A stretch of DNA of 64,000 bases from Candidatus Accumulibacter cognatus (GCA_013414765.1 CP058708.1:3715553-3779552); one strand, 5' to 3'; positions 35,201 through 46,488 are shown, numbered from the stretch's first letter. Translations and numbers: made by a program. The notes: generated from the sequence alone by a model not told the origin.

Positions 35201-38200
35201 TCATCCGGCCCAGCGCCTCGCATTCCTGAACATCCGCAACCAGGGAGAATCCTCCCAGCCGCGTGTCTCCCAGTCAGCCGGGTACCAGGACATCTGGACG
35301 CTGCGGAAGACGCGCTCGGGGTGCGGCATCATGATCGAAAAACGACCGTCGGCGGTGGTGAAGCCGGTGGCACCTTCCGGCGAACCGTTCGGGTTGCAGG
35401 GATAGACTTCGGTCGGCTGACCAAGGTTGTCGATGTAGCGCATCGCGACCAGCGCGCTCGCCTGCTGTGCCGCCGAGGCAAAGACGGCCAGCCCCTCGCC
35501 GTGCGAAACCACGATCGGCAGGCGACTGCCGCCCATGCCGGCGAAGAAGATCGATGGCGACTCGGGCACCTCGACCATCGTAAAGCGTGCTTCGAACTGC
35601 TCGACGCGGTTGCGTTCGAAACGCGGCCAGGCGTCGGCGCCGGGGATGATGTCCTTGAGTGCGCTCAGCATTTGGCAACCATTGCAGACGCCGAGGGCAA
35701 AGGTGTCCGGACGTGTGAAGAAGGCCGAGAAGCCGTCACGTGCGCGGTTGTTGAAGAGGATCGTCTTCGCCCAGCCCTGACCGGCGCCGAGTACGTCACC
35801 GTAGGAGAAACCGCCGCAGGCGACGAGGCCCTTGAAGTCGGCCAGCGCGATGCGACCGGCGAGAATGTCGCTCATATGTACGTCGATGGCGGCAAAGCCG
35901 GCGCGGTCGAATGCGGCGGCCATTTCGACCTGTCCATTGACGCCCTGTTCGCGCAGGATCGCGATTTGCGGTCGAATGCTACGGTGGATGAACGGCGCAG
36001 CGACATTGTCGGCGGGATCGAAGCTCAGCGTGACCGACAGGCCGGGGTCGCCGGCATCGAGAATCCGGTCGTATTCCTGCTGCGCGCATTCCGGGTGGTC
36101 GCGCAGGCGCTGCATGCGGAAACTGGTTTCCGACCAGGCGCGCTGCAGGTTGATGCGTGCTTCGCTGAGTACTGCCCTGGCGTTGCGAATGATGCGGATC
36201 TGATCCCAGGGGTTGGGGGCGCCAATGAACTGTGAGCAGGCCCCGAGGCCGGCTGCGCGCAGGACACCCATGACCTGGCTCCTTTCGCTGCGGCGAATCT
36301 GCACGACGGCGCCGAGTTCTTCGCAGAACAGGGCGCGCATCAGCATTTCGAAGGAACGGCCGCCGAGCAGGTCGGGCCGCTTTTCGTTACCGTCGACGTC
36401 GTGGATCAGCGGATCGTAGCACAGGCCGTCGGTGTCGATGGAAACGCCACAATGGGCAGCGAACGCCATTTCGCAAACAGTGGCGAAGAGACCGCCGTCG
36501 GAGCGGTCATGGTAGGCGAGCAGCAGATTGGCGGCAGCGAGTTGGCGGATCGCGGTGAAGAAGGCGGGCAGGCGGGCGGGATCGTCGACGTCGGGGGCCT
36601 CGTTGCCGGTGGCGTGATACACCTGCACCAGCGCCGAAGCACCGAGGCGATGGCGGCCGGCGCCGAGGTCGATCAGCAACAGGTCGGTTTCACCGGCGTC
36701 GAGCCGCAGTTGCGGGGTCAGCGTCCGGCGTGCATCCTGTACCGGTGCAAAGCTGGTGACGATCAGCGACAGGGGCGAGACCACCTGTTTCTGGCGGTCT
36801 TTGCCGGCGCCGGCGCTCTCTTGCCAGGCGCTGCGCATCGACAGCGAATCCTTGCCGACCGGAATCGAGATGCCGATTTGCTGGCAGAGATCGGAGACCG
36901 CACGCACGCTATCGAACAGGCGAGCATCCTCGCCGGGGAAACCGGCGGCGGCCATCCAGTTGGCGGAGAGTTTGACCTCGCCGAGGGTCGCGATGTCGGC
37001 GGCTACGAGGTTGGTCAGCGCTTCGCCGACCGCCATGCGGCCGGAAGCGGGCGCGTCGATGACCGCCAGCGGCGCGCGTTCGCCGATGGCGAAGGCTTCG
37101 CCACGGTAGCCGTGAAAAGACATCAGGGTCACCGCAACGTCGGCACAAGGCAGTTGCCAGGGTCCGACCATCTGGTCACGTGCCGTCAGGCCGCCGACGC
37201 TGCGGTCGCCGATGCTGATCAGGAAGGTCTTGTCAGCGACTGCCGGCAGGCGCAGCACGCGATACGCAGCTTCCTTGAGATCCACATCGGTGGCATCGAA
37301 AGGCACGCTCAGCGGCGGCAGATGCGTCACCACTCGCGTCATCCGCGGTGGCTTGCCAAGCAGCGCGTCCATGTCCATGTCTACCGGATGGTTGCCGAAA
37401 TGACTGTCGGTGACGAGCAGGCGCTTTTCGCAAGTGCTCTCGCCGACGACGGCGAACGGACAGCGTTCGCGTTCGCAGAGTGCCGAGAATTCGGCGAGGC
37501 GGCTGGGCGAAATCGCCAGCACGTAGCGCTCCTGGGCTTCGTTGCACCAGATCTCGGCCGGCGACATGCCCGGTTCCTCGATGTGCACGGCGCGCAGATC
37601 GAAGCGCGCGCCGCTGCCGGTGCCATGCGCGAGTTCGGGCAGGGCATTCGAGATGCCACCGGCGCCGACGTCATGCACCGAGAGGATCGGATTGCCGTCG
37701 CCGGGTGTGGAACCATCACCGTCGGGCGAACCCATCTGCCAGCAGCGGTCGATGACTTCCTGCACGCGCCGCTGAATCTCGGGGTTGCCGCGCTGCACCG
37801 AAGCGAAATCGAGGTCGGCGTCGTTACTGCCGGTGGTCATCGAACTGGCGGCGCCACCACCGAGGCCGATCAGCATGCCTGGTCCGCCGATCTGGAGCAG
37901 CAGCGTGCCGGGTGGCAGCGTGTCGGCCTTGAACGACTGGCTGGCGGCGATGTTGCCGACGCCTCCAGCGAGCATGATCGGCTTGTGGTAGCCACGCACG
38001 AGCGGTTCGTCGCCGCTGCCGGTGAGTTGCTCGTAGCTGCGGAAATAACCGGCCAGGTTCGGGCGGCCGAACTCGTTGTTGAAGGCAGCAGCGCCGATCG
38101 GCCCTTCGAGCATGATCGCCAGCGGCGAAGCGATACGGGCCGGGCGGCCGTAGTCGGCGCTGACGCGCTCCCAGGGCTGCAGGAAATCCGGGATGCGGAG

Positions 38201-39220
38201 GTGGGAGACCGAGAAACCGCAGAGGCCGGCTTTTGGTTTCGAGCCGCGACCGGTGGCGCCTTCGTCGCGGATCTCGCCACCCGAGCCGGTCGCGGCGCCG
38301 GGGAACGGGGAGATCGCAGTCGGGTGATTGTGCGTCTCGACCTTGGCGAGAATGTGCGTCAGCTCTTCGTGATAGGCATAACGGGCGTCAGCGCCTGCGT
38401 GGAAGCGCAGGACGCTGGCGCCTGCGATGACCGATGAGTTGTCCGCATAGGCGACGATGGTGCCATCCGGATGCGCCTGATGTGTCTCGCGGATCATCCC
38501 GAACAGCGTTTCGCTGCGCGGTTGCCCGTCGATCACCCAGGAGGCGTTGAAAATCTTGTGCCGGCAGTGTTCAGAATTGGCCTGCGCAAACATCATCAGT
38601 TCGACATCGGTCGGATTGCGCTGAACCTTGAGAAAAAGCCCGACGAGGTAATCGATTTCGTCCTCCGACAAAGCCAGCCCCATCCGTGCATTGGCCTCGA
38701 CGAGCGCGGCACGACCACCAGTCAGCAGATCGACGCGGGTCAGCGGTTGCGGGGCAAAGTGGCGGAACAGGTCGGCGCAGCGCGCGAAGTCATGGACAAC
38801 GGTCTCCAGCATGCGATCATGAAGCAGGGCGGCGAGGGCTTCCTTCTCGTAGGCCGACAACTTGCGTCGCCTGACCTTGAGCCAGTAGGCAATGCCGCGT
38901 TCGATGCGCTCGATGGCGTGCAGTCCGCTATTGACGGCAATGTCGGTGGCTTTCGACGACCAGGGCGAGATCGTCCCTATACGCGGTGTGACGAGCATTA
39001 GTTCGCCTGGCGTGTCGTCTGCGGCAGGTCGTTCTTCGAGCAGGGCCGCGAGCTGCCGGCGTTCAGTGTCACTCAGTGGCTGCCGGGTGCTGACAAAGTG
39101 CCAATGCTCGGCAGCCACGATGCTCAGACTTGGCTCGACGGCCGCCACACGTTGCTGCAGGCCCTGCAGGCGGAAAGACGAGAATGCGGGGGCGCCGCGG
39201 AGAAACAGGAGATCGGCCAT
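35201..39220 (-). CDS. purL: Phosphoribosylformylglycinamidine synthase PurL
   Basis: A 1339-residue large-type PurL for the fourth step of purine synthesis, making FGAM from FGAR, ATP and glutamine. The N-terminal PurS-like part begins [18 protein letters not shown]. Two AIRS-like catalytic halves follow, with [32 protein letters not shown] split across the ATP-binding region, and [12 protein letters not shown] in the second. The glutamine amidotransferase domain at the C-terminus has the nucleophile Cys in [10 protein letters not shown] and the His/Glu of [11 protein letters not shown] 39220 gives the standard N-terminus; the frame is open 37 codons further but without similarity. Length is normal. 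It converges with tpsB and is divergent from nnr across 226 bp of unremarkable spacer. A long plus-strand open frame inside it is a shadow. Confidence 0.97.
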   Translation of the reverse strand: MADLLFLRGAPAFSSFRLQGLQQRVAAVEPSLSIVAAEHWHFVSTRQPLSDTERRQLAALLEERPAADDTPGELMLVTPRIGTISPWSSKATDIAVNSGLHAIERIERGIAYWLKVRRRKLSAYEKEALAALLHDRMLETVVHDFARCADLFRHFAPQPLTRVDLLTGGRAALVEANARMGLALSEDEIDYLVGLFLKVQRNPTDVELMMFAQANSEHCRHKIFNASWVIDGQPRSETLFGMIRETHQAHPDGTIVAYADNSSVIAGASVLRFHAGADARYAYHEELTHILAKVETHNHPTAISPFPGAATGSGGEIRDEGATGRGSKPKAGLCGFSVSHLRIPDFLQPWERVSADYGRPARIASPLAIMLEGPIGAAAFNNEFGRPNLAGYFRSYEQLTGSGDEPLVRGYHKPIMLAGGVGNIAASQSFKADTLPPGTLLLQIGGPGMLIGLGGGAASSMTTGSNDADLDFASVQRGNPEIQRRVQEVIDRCWQMGSPDGDGSTPGDGNPILSVHDVGAGGISNALPELAHGTGSGARFDLRAVHIEEPGMSPAEIWCNEAQERYVLAISPSRLAEFSALCERERCPFAVVGESTCEKRLLVTDSHFGNHPVDMDMDALLGKPPRMTRVVTHLPPLSVPFDATDVDLKEAAYRVLRLPAVADKTFLISIGDRSVGGLTARDQMVGPWQLPCADVAVTLMSFHGYRGEAFAIGERAPLAVIDAPASGRMAVGEALTNLVAADIATLGEVKLSANWMAAAGFPGEDARLFDSVRAVSDLCQQIGISIPVGKDSLSMRSAWQESAGAGKDRQKQVVSPLSLIVTSFAPVQDARRTLTPQLRLDAGETDLLLIDLGAGRHRLGASALVQVYHATGNEAPDVDDPARLPAFFTAIRQLAAANLLLAYHDRSDGGLFATVCEMAFAAHCGVSIDTDGLCYDPLIHDVDGNEKRPDLLGGRSFEMLMRALFCEELGAVVQIRRSERSQVMGVLRAAGLGACSQFIGAPNPWDQIRIIRNARAVLSEARINLQRAWSETSFRMQRLRDHPECAQQEYDRILDAGDPGLSVTLSFDPADNVAAPFIHRSIRPQIAILREQGVNGQVEMAAAFDRAGFAAIDVHMSDILAGRIALADFKGLVACGGFSYGDVLGAGQGWAKTILFNNRARDGFSAFFTRPDTFALGVCNGCQMLSALKDIIPGADAWPRFERNRVEQFEARFTMVEVPESPSIFFAGMGGSRLPIVVSHGEGLAVFASAAQQASALVAMRYIDNLGQPTEVYPCNPNGSPEGATGFTTADGRFSIMMPHPERVFRSVQMSWYPADWETRGWEDSPWLRMFRNARRWAG

Positions 39221-39446
39221 GGTGGGCGGGCAGGGCAGGCGAGCTGCGTACAAGGAAGGAACAGCGCGATTATAGCCGACCCGGGGGGTACTCTGGCCCG
39301 ATGTCTCCCGGCAAGCGCTCCCGGGTCGCATGCAATGGTTGTGGATGATTCCGGGCGCCGCGCGGCTGGACTAGAATCTGGCCAGGACTTGCGCGCAGTG
39401 ACCCGTGAAGCTGTTCCATACTGATAATTTGGGCTAGGATCCGGTC

Positions 39447-40949
39447 ATGAAGACGGGCCTTCGATCACAAGCACTCTATCGCGCCGCCGACCTGCGCAAC
39501 ATCGAAACGGTCGCTGCCGACCAGCCCTTGATGGAGCGCGCCGGGCTGGCTGCCGCTGATCTGGCGACTTCGCTGTGCCGCCTGCAGGGGGGGGCACTGC
39601 TGGTTCTTGCCGGGCCGGGCAACAACGGCGGCGACGCTTTTGTCGCCGCCCGCCACCTGCGCGAACGTCGCTTTGCCGTGAGCATGGTCTTTGTCGGCGA
39701 ACTCGGCCGTTTGCCGAAGGATGCCGCAGCCGCTTGCCGACGCTTCATCGACGACGGCGGCAGCGTGCTCGAGAGCATTCCCTCCGGCCAGTGCTGGGCG
39801 CTGATCATCGACGGCCTGTTCGGGATCGGTCTGCAGCGCCCGATCGGCGGTTTTCATGGCGAACTCGTTCTGGCGGCCAATACCCTCGCCGCACGCGACC
39901 GCTGCCCGCTGCTCGCCCTGGACTGTCCGAGTGGTCTCGACGCCGATACCGGAAAACTCTGCGGTGAGACGATTCGTGCCAGTCACACCATCACTTTCAT
40001 CGCTGCCAAACCGGGGCTGTTCACTGCCGATGGCCCGGACCATTGCGGCTCGATTTCGGTCGCCACGCTTGACCTGAACGCCGAGCGGCTGGCGAAGGCG
40101 ACGGCAAGAACGATCGGCACCGATCTGTTCGTCGATTGCCTGCGCCCACGTGCCAAAAACAGCCACAAGGGCAGCCATGGCAGCGCCGGCCTTCTCGGTG
40201 GTGCGAGCAGTATGGTCGGCGCCGTTTTTCTGGCCGGTCGGGCAGCGCTGCGGCTCGGCAGTGGACGAGTCTATCTTGGACTGCTCGATCGGCAGGCGCC
40301 AGCGATCGACCCGGTGCAGCCGGAACTGATGCTTCGCCAGCCGGACGCGCTGCTTGCCGCTGGCCTCAGCGCGTTGGCCTGCGGGCCGGGCATGGGAAGC
40401 AGCGACCAAGCCGTGGCGCTGCTCGAACGAGCCAGTTCTCTCGACCTTCCGCTCGTGCTCGACGCTGACGCGCTGAATCTGCTGGCAGGCGAGAACCGTT
40501 TGCAGCAGGCGGTGGTGGTGCGCCGGGCGCCAACGCTGCTGACACCACATCCAGCCGAGGCTGCCCGTCTGCTTGGCTGCGATACCCCCTTCGTCCAGTC
40601 CGACCGTGCTGGCGCCGCGCTCGCCATTGCCAAGCGTTACCAGGCAATGGTGGTGCTGAAGGGTTGTGGCAGCGTCATCGCCACGCCTGCCGGTCACTGG
40701 TTCGTCAACACCAGCGGCAATCCCGGTCTCGCGACCGCCGGCAGCGGGGACGTGCTCAGCGGTTTCATCGTGGCACTTCTGGCGCAAGGCTGGCCAGCCC
40801 TCGAAACCCTCCTGGCGGCGGTGCATCTGCACGGCGCCGCGGCCGACGAACTCGTCGCCAGTGGCTGTGGACCGGTTGGCTTGACTGCTGGCGAACTCAT
40901 CGACAGCGCGCGGGCCGGCTTCAACCGCTGGCTGGCGAACGGCCGATAG
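39447..40949 (+). CDS. nnr: Bifunctional NAD(P)H-hydrate epimerase / ADP-dependent dehydratase
   Basis: A 500-residue repair enzyme for hydrated NAD(P)H. The N-terminal YjeF_N epimerase domain (about residues 1-215) includes LVLAGPGNNGGDAFVAARHL and ALDCPSGLDADTG. The C-terminal ribokinase-like dehydratase domain (about 230-495) has KGSHGSAGLLGGA, CGPGMGSS, LDADALNLLAG, LTPHPAEAARLLG and the GNPGLATAGSGDVLSG motif. The domain order and length match bacterial Nnr. It has an ATG start at 39447 and is divergent from purL. Confidence 0.95.
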   Translation: MKTGLRSQALYRAADLRNIETVAADQPLMERAGLAAADLATSLCRLQGGALLVLAGPGNNGGDAFVAARHLRERRFAVSMVFVGELGRLPKDAAAACRRFIDDGGSVLESIPSGQCWALIIDGLFGIGLQRPIGGFHGELVLAANTLAARDRCPLLALDCPSGLDADTGKLCGETIRASHTITFIAAKPGLFTADGPDHCGSISVATLDLNAERLAKATARTIGTDLFVDCLRPRAKNSHKGSHGSAGLLGGASSMVGAVFLAGRAALRLGSGRVYLGLLDRQAPAIDPVQPELMLRQPDALLAAGLSALACGPGMGSSDQAVALLERASSLDLPLVLDADALNLLAGENRLQQAVVVRRAPTLLTPHPAEAARLLGCDTPFVQSDRAGAALAIAKRYQAMVVLKGCGSVIATPAGHWFVNTSGNPGLATAGSGDVLSGFIVALLAQGWPALETLLAAVHLHGAAADELVASGCGPVGLTAGELIDSARAGFNRWLANGR

Positions 40950-40957
40950 GCCATCGG

Positions 40958-41929
40958 CTACGCCGTCTCGAACAGCGCTGCCGCCGCCTGCTGACCGAGC
41001 TCGAAATAGCGTTTCTGGGCGCTGCTGTCCTTGAGCGAAATGGTCATGCTCTCCAGGCCCTTCGGGCGCAGCACGTGCAAGGGTTTGGCGTAATAGCGCC
41101 TGCCGCCGATCTCGGCACTCGTTGTTCCCATCGCCTTGAGCATCTCGTTGATCAAGGTCGCTTGCGCAAAGATGCGTGTGTTGGGCAGCGTCAGCTGCAT
41201 GTCGCTGACCAGCAGATGCGTATCGATGCTGTTGAACGGCAGAATCAAGGACTTCGAGTGGTAGAGCCGGTCGAGTTCGCGCTGGTAGTCGTAATCTGTA
41301 AAATCGACGGCGATGATTTCGTCGACCTCATCATCTTCGAACAGAGTCCGCAGTGGCGTGTTGTCCAGGTAGCCACCCTCGATATAGTAATCGCCATCGA
41401 TGATGATCGCCTTGAAATAGGGGAGGGTGGTGATGCCGGCGAGGAAGGCGTTCATGAATACATCGAGACTGGCATCGTCAATCCTTTCCAGGATCTGATT
41501 GACATTGAAGAACCGCCCCTGGCGCTGGTTGAGATTGGTCGCGCGGATGTTCCAGCGCAGCGTCCCGAGATGTTCTGCCAGCAGTTCGCGGCGGCGCTCG
41601 TCATCGAGCAGCAGTGACTTGCGGCAACTGTCCTTGTCGACGGTGAACAGATGTGTGCCAGTGGGCAGCAATTGCGGGCGCAAGCCGAGAAAATTGGCAA
41701 AGATATGAAAAATGTCGGTGACGTTGAGCCGGACGGTGCGCGTCAGGACCGGCGGTAGCTCTTCGTGTTGCCAGTCCCAGAGCAGATAGTCTACGACAAT
41801 ATTGTTTCCCGAACTCGTTGAGGCGATATGCACGATCGGCACTTCGTTACGCTTCAGCCATACCAGCACCCCTTCGCTGTAAAAGCTTCGATAGCCGCCG
41901 CCCGATGCGACGAAACCGTATCTGGCCAT
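40958..41929 (-). CDS. Patatin-like phospholipase-family protein (atypical)
   Basis: A 323-residue protein with patatin-like order: oxyanion GGGYRSFYSEG near residue 10, an elbow region HIASTSSGNN near residue 40 in place of the usual GxSxG, and IEGGYLDNTPL near residue 170 where patatins have DGG/DGA. The first Gly of the nucleophile elbow and the dyad Asp are both altered (Ser-Thr-Ser-Ser-Gly and Glu-Gly-Gly), so catalytic activity is uncertain. No signal peptide or membrane segment is seen. AAGGA precedes the ATG at 41929 by about 9 bases. It converges with nnr; the HIT-family gene is divergent. Function is not known. Confidence 0.7.
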   Translation of the reverse strand: MARYGFVASGGGYRSFYSEGVLVWLKRNEVPIVHIASTSSGNNIVVDYLLWDWQHEELPPVLTRTVRLNVTDIFHIFANFLGLRPQLLPTGTHLFTVDKDSCRKSLLLDDERRRELLAEHLGTLRWNIRATNLNQRQGRFFNVNQILERIDDASLDVFMNAFLAGITTLPYFKAIIIDGDYYIEGGYLDNTPLRTLFEDDEVDEIIAVDFTDYDYQRELDRLYHSKSLILPFNSIDTHLLVSDMQLTLPNTRIFAQATLINEMLKAMGTTSAEIGGRRYYAKPLHVLRPKGLESMTISLKDSSAQKRYFELGQQAAAALFETA

Positions 41930-42091
41930 GATGATCGTTCCTTCTTCTGGGCGTGGATGGGCAGGATGTCGGCCGAAACCGGCATCCGGGCAAGTTTGAC
42001 ACATTCTGCCGGATATGGCGGCGACGGCGTGGCAGGAATTCCCGGAACTTCTGTTACCTTTACAGTTTTCTGAATCGAGGAGCGAGCAGCA

Positions 42092-42544
42092 ATGGACGGA
42101 TCACAGAGGCTTGCGGGGTTTCGCGCGAAGTTCCGGGTTGACGAGCTGCTGGTGGCGAGTACCCCTGCCTGGTCGTGGTCGGTGCGACCTGGCCAGGCGA
42201 CCCTGGGCTGCGGCGTCTTGTCGCTGAATCGTCACGCCGCGAAATTCTCGGAGGTCACGGCTGCAGAAATGTCTGATCTCTCCGGTTTGCTCGGGAAACT
42301 CGAGCGGGCAGTGCAGTCGGCCTTCGGCAACGATCGCATCAACTACCTGATGCTGATGATGGTCGATCACCAGGTGCACTTTCACGTCATTCCCCGTTAC
42401 GCGGCCAGTCGCCAGTTTGCCGGGCTGGAGTGGGACGATCCGGGCTGGCCGGCTTTCCCGGCGTTGACCGAACAGCAGCACGATCGGCGGACAGACGTTC
42501 TCGCGCTGATCCACCAGGAACTGCAGGCAGCCTGTGCCGATTGA
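42092..42544 (+). CDS. HIT-family protein
   Basis: A 150-residue histidine-triad protein. The hallmark reads HQVHFHVIPRY near residue 94, the H-x-H-x-H core with a following aromatic. HIT proteins hydrolyse or transfer nucleotides attached to small molecules (AMP-lysine, Ap4A, adenylylated intermediates). GGAGCGAG precedes the start by about 8 bases. The 168 bp after it, before the permease, contain no convincing gene. Confidence 0.88.
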   Translation: MDGSQRLAGFRAKFRVDELLVASTPAWSWSVRPGQATLGCGVLSLNRHAAKFSEVTAAEMSDLSGLLGKLERAVQSAFGNDRINYLMLMMVDHQVHFHVIPRYAASRQFAGLEWDDPGWPAFPALTEQQHDRRTDVLALIHQELQAACAD

Positions 42545-42712
42545 CTGCGCGGCGCCGGATGGGTACATTGTTGATTTATCCGACCCGCATCGCCCAGCTT
42601 GCCGATGACGTGGTTATGCACCTGACCGGACGTGTCCGGCCCAATGCCTTCCAGGGCATGCCGATACGCAAGGACAGACAGGCGGTCAAGCGGCTTCTGC
42701 TCGAGTTTGCTG

Positions 42713-43768
42713 ATGAGCTCCCCCATCCTGACCAGGAATTCACACCAAGGCGTCACGACATGGGGCGTCGGCCTGTTTGTCGCCGGCGTCGTCTGGCTGG
42801 CAATCTATCGCCACCTGACCGAGTTTGCCGATGCCGTGATTGCCGCCCTGGGCCTCGCTCACGGCACGCATCTGGGCGAGGCGGTGTATTTCTTCTTTTA
42901 CGATACGCCGAAGGTATTGCTGCTGCTTACCGGCATCGTCTTTCTGATGGGCGTGATCCAGACCTTCTTCTCGCCTGAACGTACCCGGGCGCTGCTCTCG
43001 GGCAAACGGGTCGGTGTCGGCAACGTCCTGGCGGCGACCCTCGGCATCGTCACGCCGTTCTGTTCGTGCTCGGCGGTGCCACTCTTCATCGGTTTCCTCT
43101 CGGCCGGCGTACCGCTCGGCGTGACCTTTTCCTTCCTGATTTCGGCGCCGATGGTCAATGAGGTGGCGCTGGCACTGCTGTTCGGCCTGTTCGGCTGGCA
43201 AGTCGCCGCGCTGTATCTGGGCCTGGGTTTGCTGGTGGCCATTGTGGCCGGCCTGGTGATCGGCAAGCTGAAGATGGAACCTTACCTGGAAGACTGGGTG
43301 CAGGGCATTCTTGCCGGAACGGCGCCGGAACTCGCTGGCGAGAGTTTTACCTGGGTCGGCCGCTTCCGTGCGGGCTGGAGTCACGTCAAGGAAATTGTCG
43401 GCAAGGTCTGGCCATACATCCTGGCGGGTATCGCCATTGGCGCCGCGATTCACGGCTATGTGCCAGAGGATTTCATGGCGTCGCTCATGGGTAAGGAAGC
43501 GCCCTGGTGGTCGCTACCGGCAGCGGTCGCGCTCGGTGTGCCGATGTATGCCAATGCGGCTGGTATGATCCCGATCGTCGAGGCGCTAATCGGCAAGGGG
43601 GCTGCTCTCGGCACCGTGCTCGCCTTCATGATGAGCGTCATCGCGTTGTCGCTGCCCGAGATGATCATCCTGCGCAAGGTGCTGCGCATGCGCCTGATCG
43701 TCACTTTCGCTGGCGTCGTTGCCGGCGGCATCCTGCTGGTCGGCTACGTCTTCAATCTCGTACTGTAG
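42713..43768 (+). CDS. ArsP-like / DUF318 permease
   Basis: A 351-residue membrane protein with about eight to ten hydrophobic segments. The signature TPFCSCSAVPLFIGFLSAGVP and a matching second half (GVPMYANAAGMIPIVEALIG) mark the permease family that includes ArsP, an exporter of trivalent organoarsenicals. The CSC cysteines are the likely metalloid-binding residues. ATG 42713 (TGATG) gives the conserved start. It is followed 89 bp later by a thioredoxin-like protein, a pairing common for this family, and then by an arsenite pump on the other strand, supporting a role in arsenic export. Other members are linked to general redox or metal efflux. Confidence 0.85.
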   Translation: MSSPILTRNSHQGVTTWGVGLFVAGVVWLAIYRHLTEFADAVIAALGLAHGTHLGEAVYFFFYDTPKVLLLLTGIVFLMGVIQTFFSPERTRALLSGKRVGVGNVLAATLGIVTPFCSCSAVPLFIGFLSAGVPLGVTFSFLISAPMVNEVALALLFGLFGWQVAALYLGLGLLVAIVAGLVIGKLKMEPYLEDWVQGILAGTAPELAGESFTWVGRFRAGWSHVKEIVGKVWPYILAGIAIGAAIHGYVPEDFMASLMGKEAPWWSLPAAVALGVPMYANAAGMIPIVEALIGKGAALGTVLAFMMSVIALSLPEMIILRKVLRMRLIVTFAGVVAGGILLVGYVFNLVL

Positions 43769-43857
43769 AAGACTGCTCATTCCCCCTTTTCCTCGCCTGG
43801 CCGGTAACGGGAATTTCATTCACCCTGTTTTCAAGAGATTTCGAAAGGAAAATCCTC

Positions 43858-44088
43858 ATGAGAGAAATCAAGGTACTCGGCACCGGCTGCGCCAACTGCC
43901 GTAGTACGGTCAGGTTGATTGAGGAAGTCGCTGCGGAGAAAGGCGTGGCCATCAGGCTAAGCAAAGTCGAGGATCTGCGCGAGATCATGCAGTACGGCGT
44001 GATGTCCACCCCCGGTGTGGTGGTCGACGGCCAGGTGGTTCACGCAGGGGGCATCCCGGATCGCGCCAGAATTGCCGCCTGGCTATAG
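43858..44088 (+). CDS. Thioredoxin-like small protein (redox-active disulfide protein 2 family)
   Basis: A 76-residue thioredoxin-fold protein with the CxxC motif in GTGCANCRSTVRLIEE and the cis-Pro strand STPGVVVDGQVVHAGG. GAAAGGAAA precedes the ATG by about 7 bases. Such proteins travel with DUF318 permeases and may deliver or reduce the permease substrate. It converges with the ACR3 pump gene, their stop codons lying 17 bp apart. Confidence 0.9.
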   Translation: MREIKVLGTGCANCRSTVRLIEEVAAEKGVAIRLSKVEDLREIMQYGVMSTPGVVVDGQVVHAGGIPDRARIAAWL

Positions 44089-44105
44089 GAAGCCAGGCGA
44101 GGAAG

Positions 44106-45158
44106 TCAGCCGGTTTCGCTGGCGAAGAAGCGTTTCTGAAACCACAGCGAGACATTGACGAGACAGATCATGACCGGTACTTCGACAAGCGGTCCGATGA
44201 CGGCTGCGAAGGCGGCGCCGGAATTGATCCCATAAACGGCCACCGCGACGGCGATCGCCAGTTCGAAGTTGTTGCTTGCCGCGGTGAATGACAGGGTCGC
44301 ACATTTCTGGTAGCCGGCCCCGACCTTCCGGCTGATGTAAAACGAGAGTACGAACATCAGCACGAAGTAGATCAGCAAGGGGATGGCGATGCGTACCACA
44401 TCCAGCGGAATGGTCACGATCAGCGTGCCCTTGAGGCTGAACATGACGACAATGGTAAACAGCAAGGCGCCGAGCGTAATCGGGCTGATCCTGGGAACGA
44501 AACGTTCCTGATACCACTGCTTCGAGACGAAGCGCAGCATGATCACCCGCGTCAGGAGGCCGGCGACGCAGGGAAGGCCGAGGTAGATCAGAACGCTGTC
44601 GGCGATCTGCCCGATCGAGATATCCACCACGGAACCGGAGAGCCCGAACAGTGGCGGCAGCACGGTGACGAACAGCCAGGCATAGACGCTATAGAAGAGC
44701 ACCTGAAAGATCGAGTTGAAGGCCACCAGGCCGGCAGCATATTCGGTCGAGCCCTTGGCGATCTCGTTCCAGACAATCACCATCGCGATGCAGCGCGCCA
44801 GGCCGATCAGAATCAGCCCGACCATGTACTCGGGCTTGTCAGGCAGGAATAGGATCGCCAGCACAAACATCAGGAGCGGCCCGATGACCCAGTTCTGAAT
44901 CAGCGAGATGCCGAGCACCTTGCGGTCGGCGAAGACATCCGGGAGTTCCTCATAGCGCACCTTGGCGAAAGGCGGGTACATCATCAGGATCAGCCCGAAC
45001 GCGATCGGGATGTTGGTCGTGCCGACCTGGAAGGAATTGATGAGGTCCTCGATCCCGGGAAAGAAAAACCCCAGGCCGACGCCAAGCGCCATGGCCGCAA
45101 AGATCCAGACGGTCAGATAGCGGTCAAGGACGTTGAGTTTGTTCGTTGCAGTGCGCAT
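44106..45158 (-). CDS. Arsenite efflux transporter, ACR3 family
   Basis: A 350-residue, ten-helix membrane carrier that expels arsenite. Family markers are [22 protein letters not shown] near residue 48, [18 protein letters not shown] with the functionally essential Cys, and [20 protein letters not shown] near residue 290. Start ATG 45158 ([15 protein letters not shown]) has AAGGT upstream. It is divergent from gap-arsJ, with a shared operator-like palindrome in the spacer. The gene is often named acr3 or arsB in annotations. Confidence 0.95.
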   Translation of the reverse strand: MRTATNKLNVLDRYLTVWIFAAMALGVGLGFFFPGIEDLINSFQVGTTNIPIAFGLILMMYPPFAKVRYEELPDVFADRKVLGISLIQNWVIGPLLMFVLAILFLPDKPEYMVGLILIGLARCIAMVIVWNEIAKGSTEYAAGLVAFNSIFQVLFYSVYAWLFVTVLPPLFGLSGSVVDISIGQIADSVLIYLGLPCVAGLLTRVIMLRFVSKQWYQERFVPRISPITLGALLFTIVVMFSLKGTLIVTIPLDVVRIAIPLLIYFVLMFVLSFYISRKVGAGYQKCATLSFTAASNNFELAIAVAVAVYGINSGAAFAAVIGPLVEVPVMICLVNVSLWFQKRFFASETG

Positions 45159-45290
45159 TTGAGACCTTCGTTCAGGTGAAGCAATGGCTGACGTCTGCGT
45201 GGCTTGGTGGAGTGCAGGTTTCCGGAGACCCGTCGCGGTTGTCGGCCACACGACGAAGCGGTTGCCGGCTCAACGAGGGAGTTTACTTGT

Positions 45291-45314
45291 TTCTATAATT
45301 CCAGCATTATAGAA
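45291..45314. promoter_or_regulatory. Perfect palindrome in divergent ars promoter, likely ArsR-type operator
   Basis: TTCTATAAT at 45291-45299 and its exact complement ATTATAGAA at 45306-45314 are separated by 6 bp. Each half contains a TATAAT reading outward for one of the two divergent genes (45294-45299 plus strand, 45311-45306 minus strand), so one bound repressor could block both promoters. The arrangement resembles ArsR/SmtB-family sites. No arsR gene lies in this window. Confidence 0.65.
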
Positions 45315-45389
45315 TAGTTTTGCACATTCAGATCATCCGCTCGCGGGGAATCCAGTCGAGCACAACCCATCATTCGGAGGAGAGGGACA

Positions 45390-46399
45390 TGACTGTAAAG
45401 GTTGGCATCAATGGTTTTGGTCGTATCGGCAGGCTGGCGCTGCGCGCCGCATGGGACTACCCGGAACTGGAGTTCGTGCATATCAACGAAGCGAACGGAC
45501 CGGTGGAGTCGGCAGCACACCTTCTTGAATTCGATTCGGTCCATGGCCGCTGGCGGCACGATGTCGGGAGCAGCAACGGACGGATGCTGATCGATGGAAA
45601 ATCGATCAGCTACAGCACCGCCAGGGATGTTGCTGGCGGCCCTTGGCGCGACGCCGGAGTGGACATCGTTCTTGAAGCCAGCGGCAAGTGGCGCACGGTC
45701 GAAGAACTGTCGCCCTACCTGGCGGCCGGCGTGCAAAAAGTGATCGTCGCCGCACCGGTCAAGGGTGGCGATACGCTGAACATCGTCATGGGCGTCAATG
45801 ACCAGCGCTACGATCCGGCCCGCGACCATATCGTCACCGCGGCCTCGTGCACCACCAACTGTCTGGCGCCGGTGGTCAAGGTCGTACATGAGGCGATCGG
45901 CATTTCGCACGGCATGATCACGACCATCCACAGCTCGACCAACACCCAGAGCGTGCATGACCAGATGCACAAGGATCTCCGCCGCGCGCGCGCTTCGAGC
46001 CTGTCGCTGGTGCCTACGACGACCGGCTCGGCGACTGCGATCGCGCTGATCTTCCCGGAATTGAAAGGCAAGCTCGACGGACACGCGGTGCGCGTGCCGC
46101 TGCTCAACGCGTCGATCACCGACTGTGTTTTCGAGATGCAGCGCCCGACCAGTGTCGAGGAGGTCAATGGCCTGCTCAAGGCGGCGGCCGAGGGCGCTCT
46201 GAAGGGAATTCTCGGCTACGAGGAACGGCCACTGGTTTCCATGGACTATTGCGGGGATCCTCGCTCGTCGATCGTCGATGCGGCGCACACCCTGGTGATC
46301 AACGGCACGCTGGTGAAGATCTACGCCTGGTACGACAACGAGTGGGGTTACGCCAATCGTTACGTCGAACTGGCGCGCAAGCTGGCCGCGTCACTGTAA
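45390..46399 (+). CDS. ArsJ-associated glyceraldehyde-3-phosphate dehydrogenase
   Basis: A 336-residue GAPDH. The NAD-binding start [20 protein letters not shown] and the catalytic Cys in [14 protein letters not shown] are intact; the catalytic His lies in [10 protein letters not shown], and the C-terminal [16 protein letters not shown] motif is present. In arsenate-resistant bacteria a GAPDH encoded beside arsJ converts arsenate plus glyceraldehyde-3-phosphate to 1-arseno-3-phosphoglycerate for export. The SSTNTQS variant after the His and the direct link to arsJ support that role over central glycolysis. The start follows GGAGGAGAGG. It is the first gene downstream of the ars palindrome on the plus strand. 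Confidence 0.93.
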
Positions 46400-46488
46400 G
46401 TACATGCCCATGGATTCCGTGCCGATCGGGGCCGTCGCTGCCAGCTAGGCGATGGTCGCTGCGAGCGGTTCCACCCTGAAGGACGACG

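Noticed and set aside
36401-38437. A 678-codon open frame on the plus strand inside purL
   Set aside because: It is fully antisense to a complete PurL with all catalytic motifs and has no domain of its own.
42559-42978. A possible gene between the HIT protein and the permease (MGTLLIYPTRIAQLAD...)
   Set aside because: It would overlap the permease by more than 260 bp, the downstream part is antisense-like and Arg-rich, and no family is recognised; an ArsR identity was considered and not supported.
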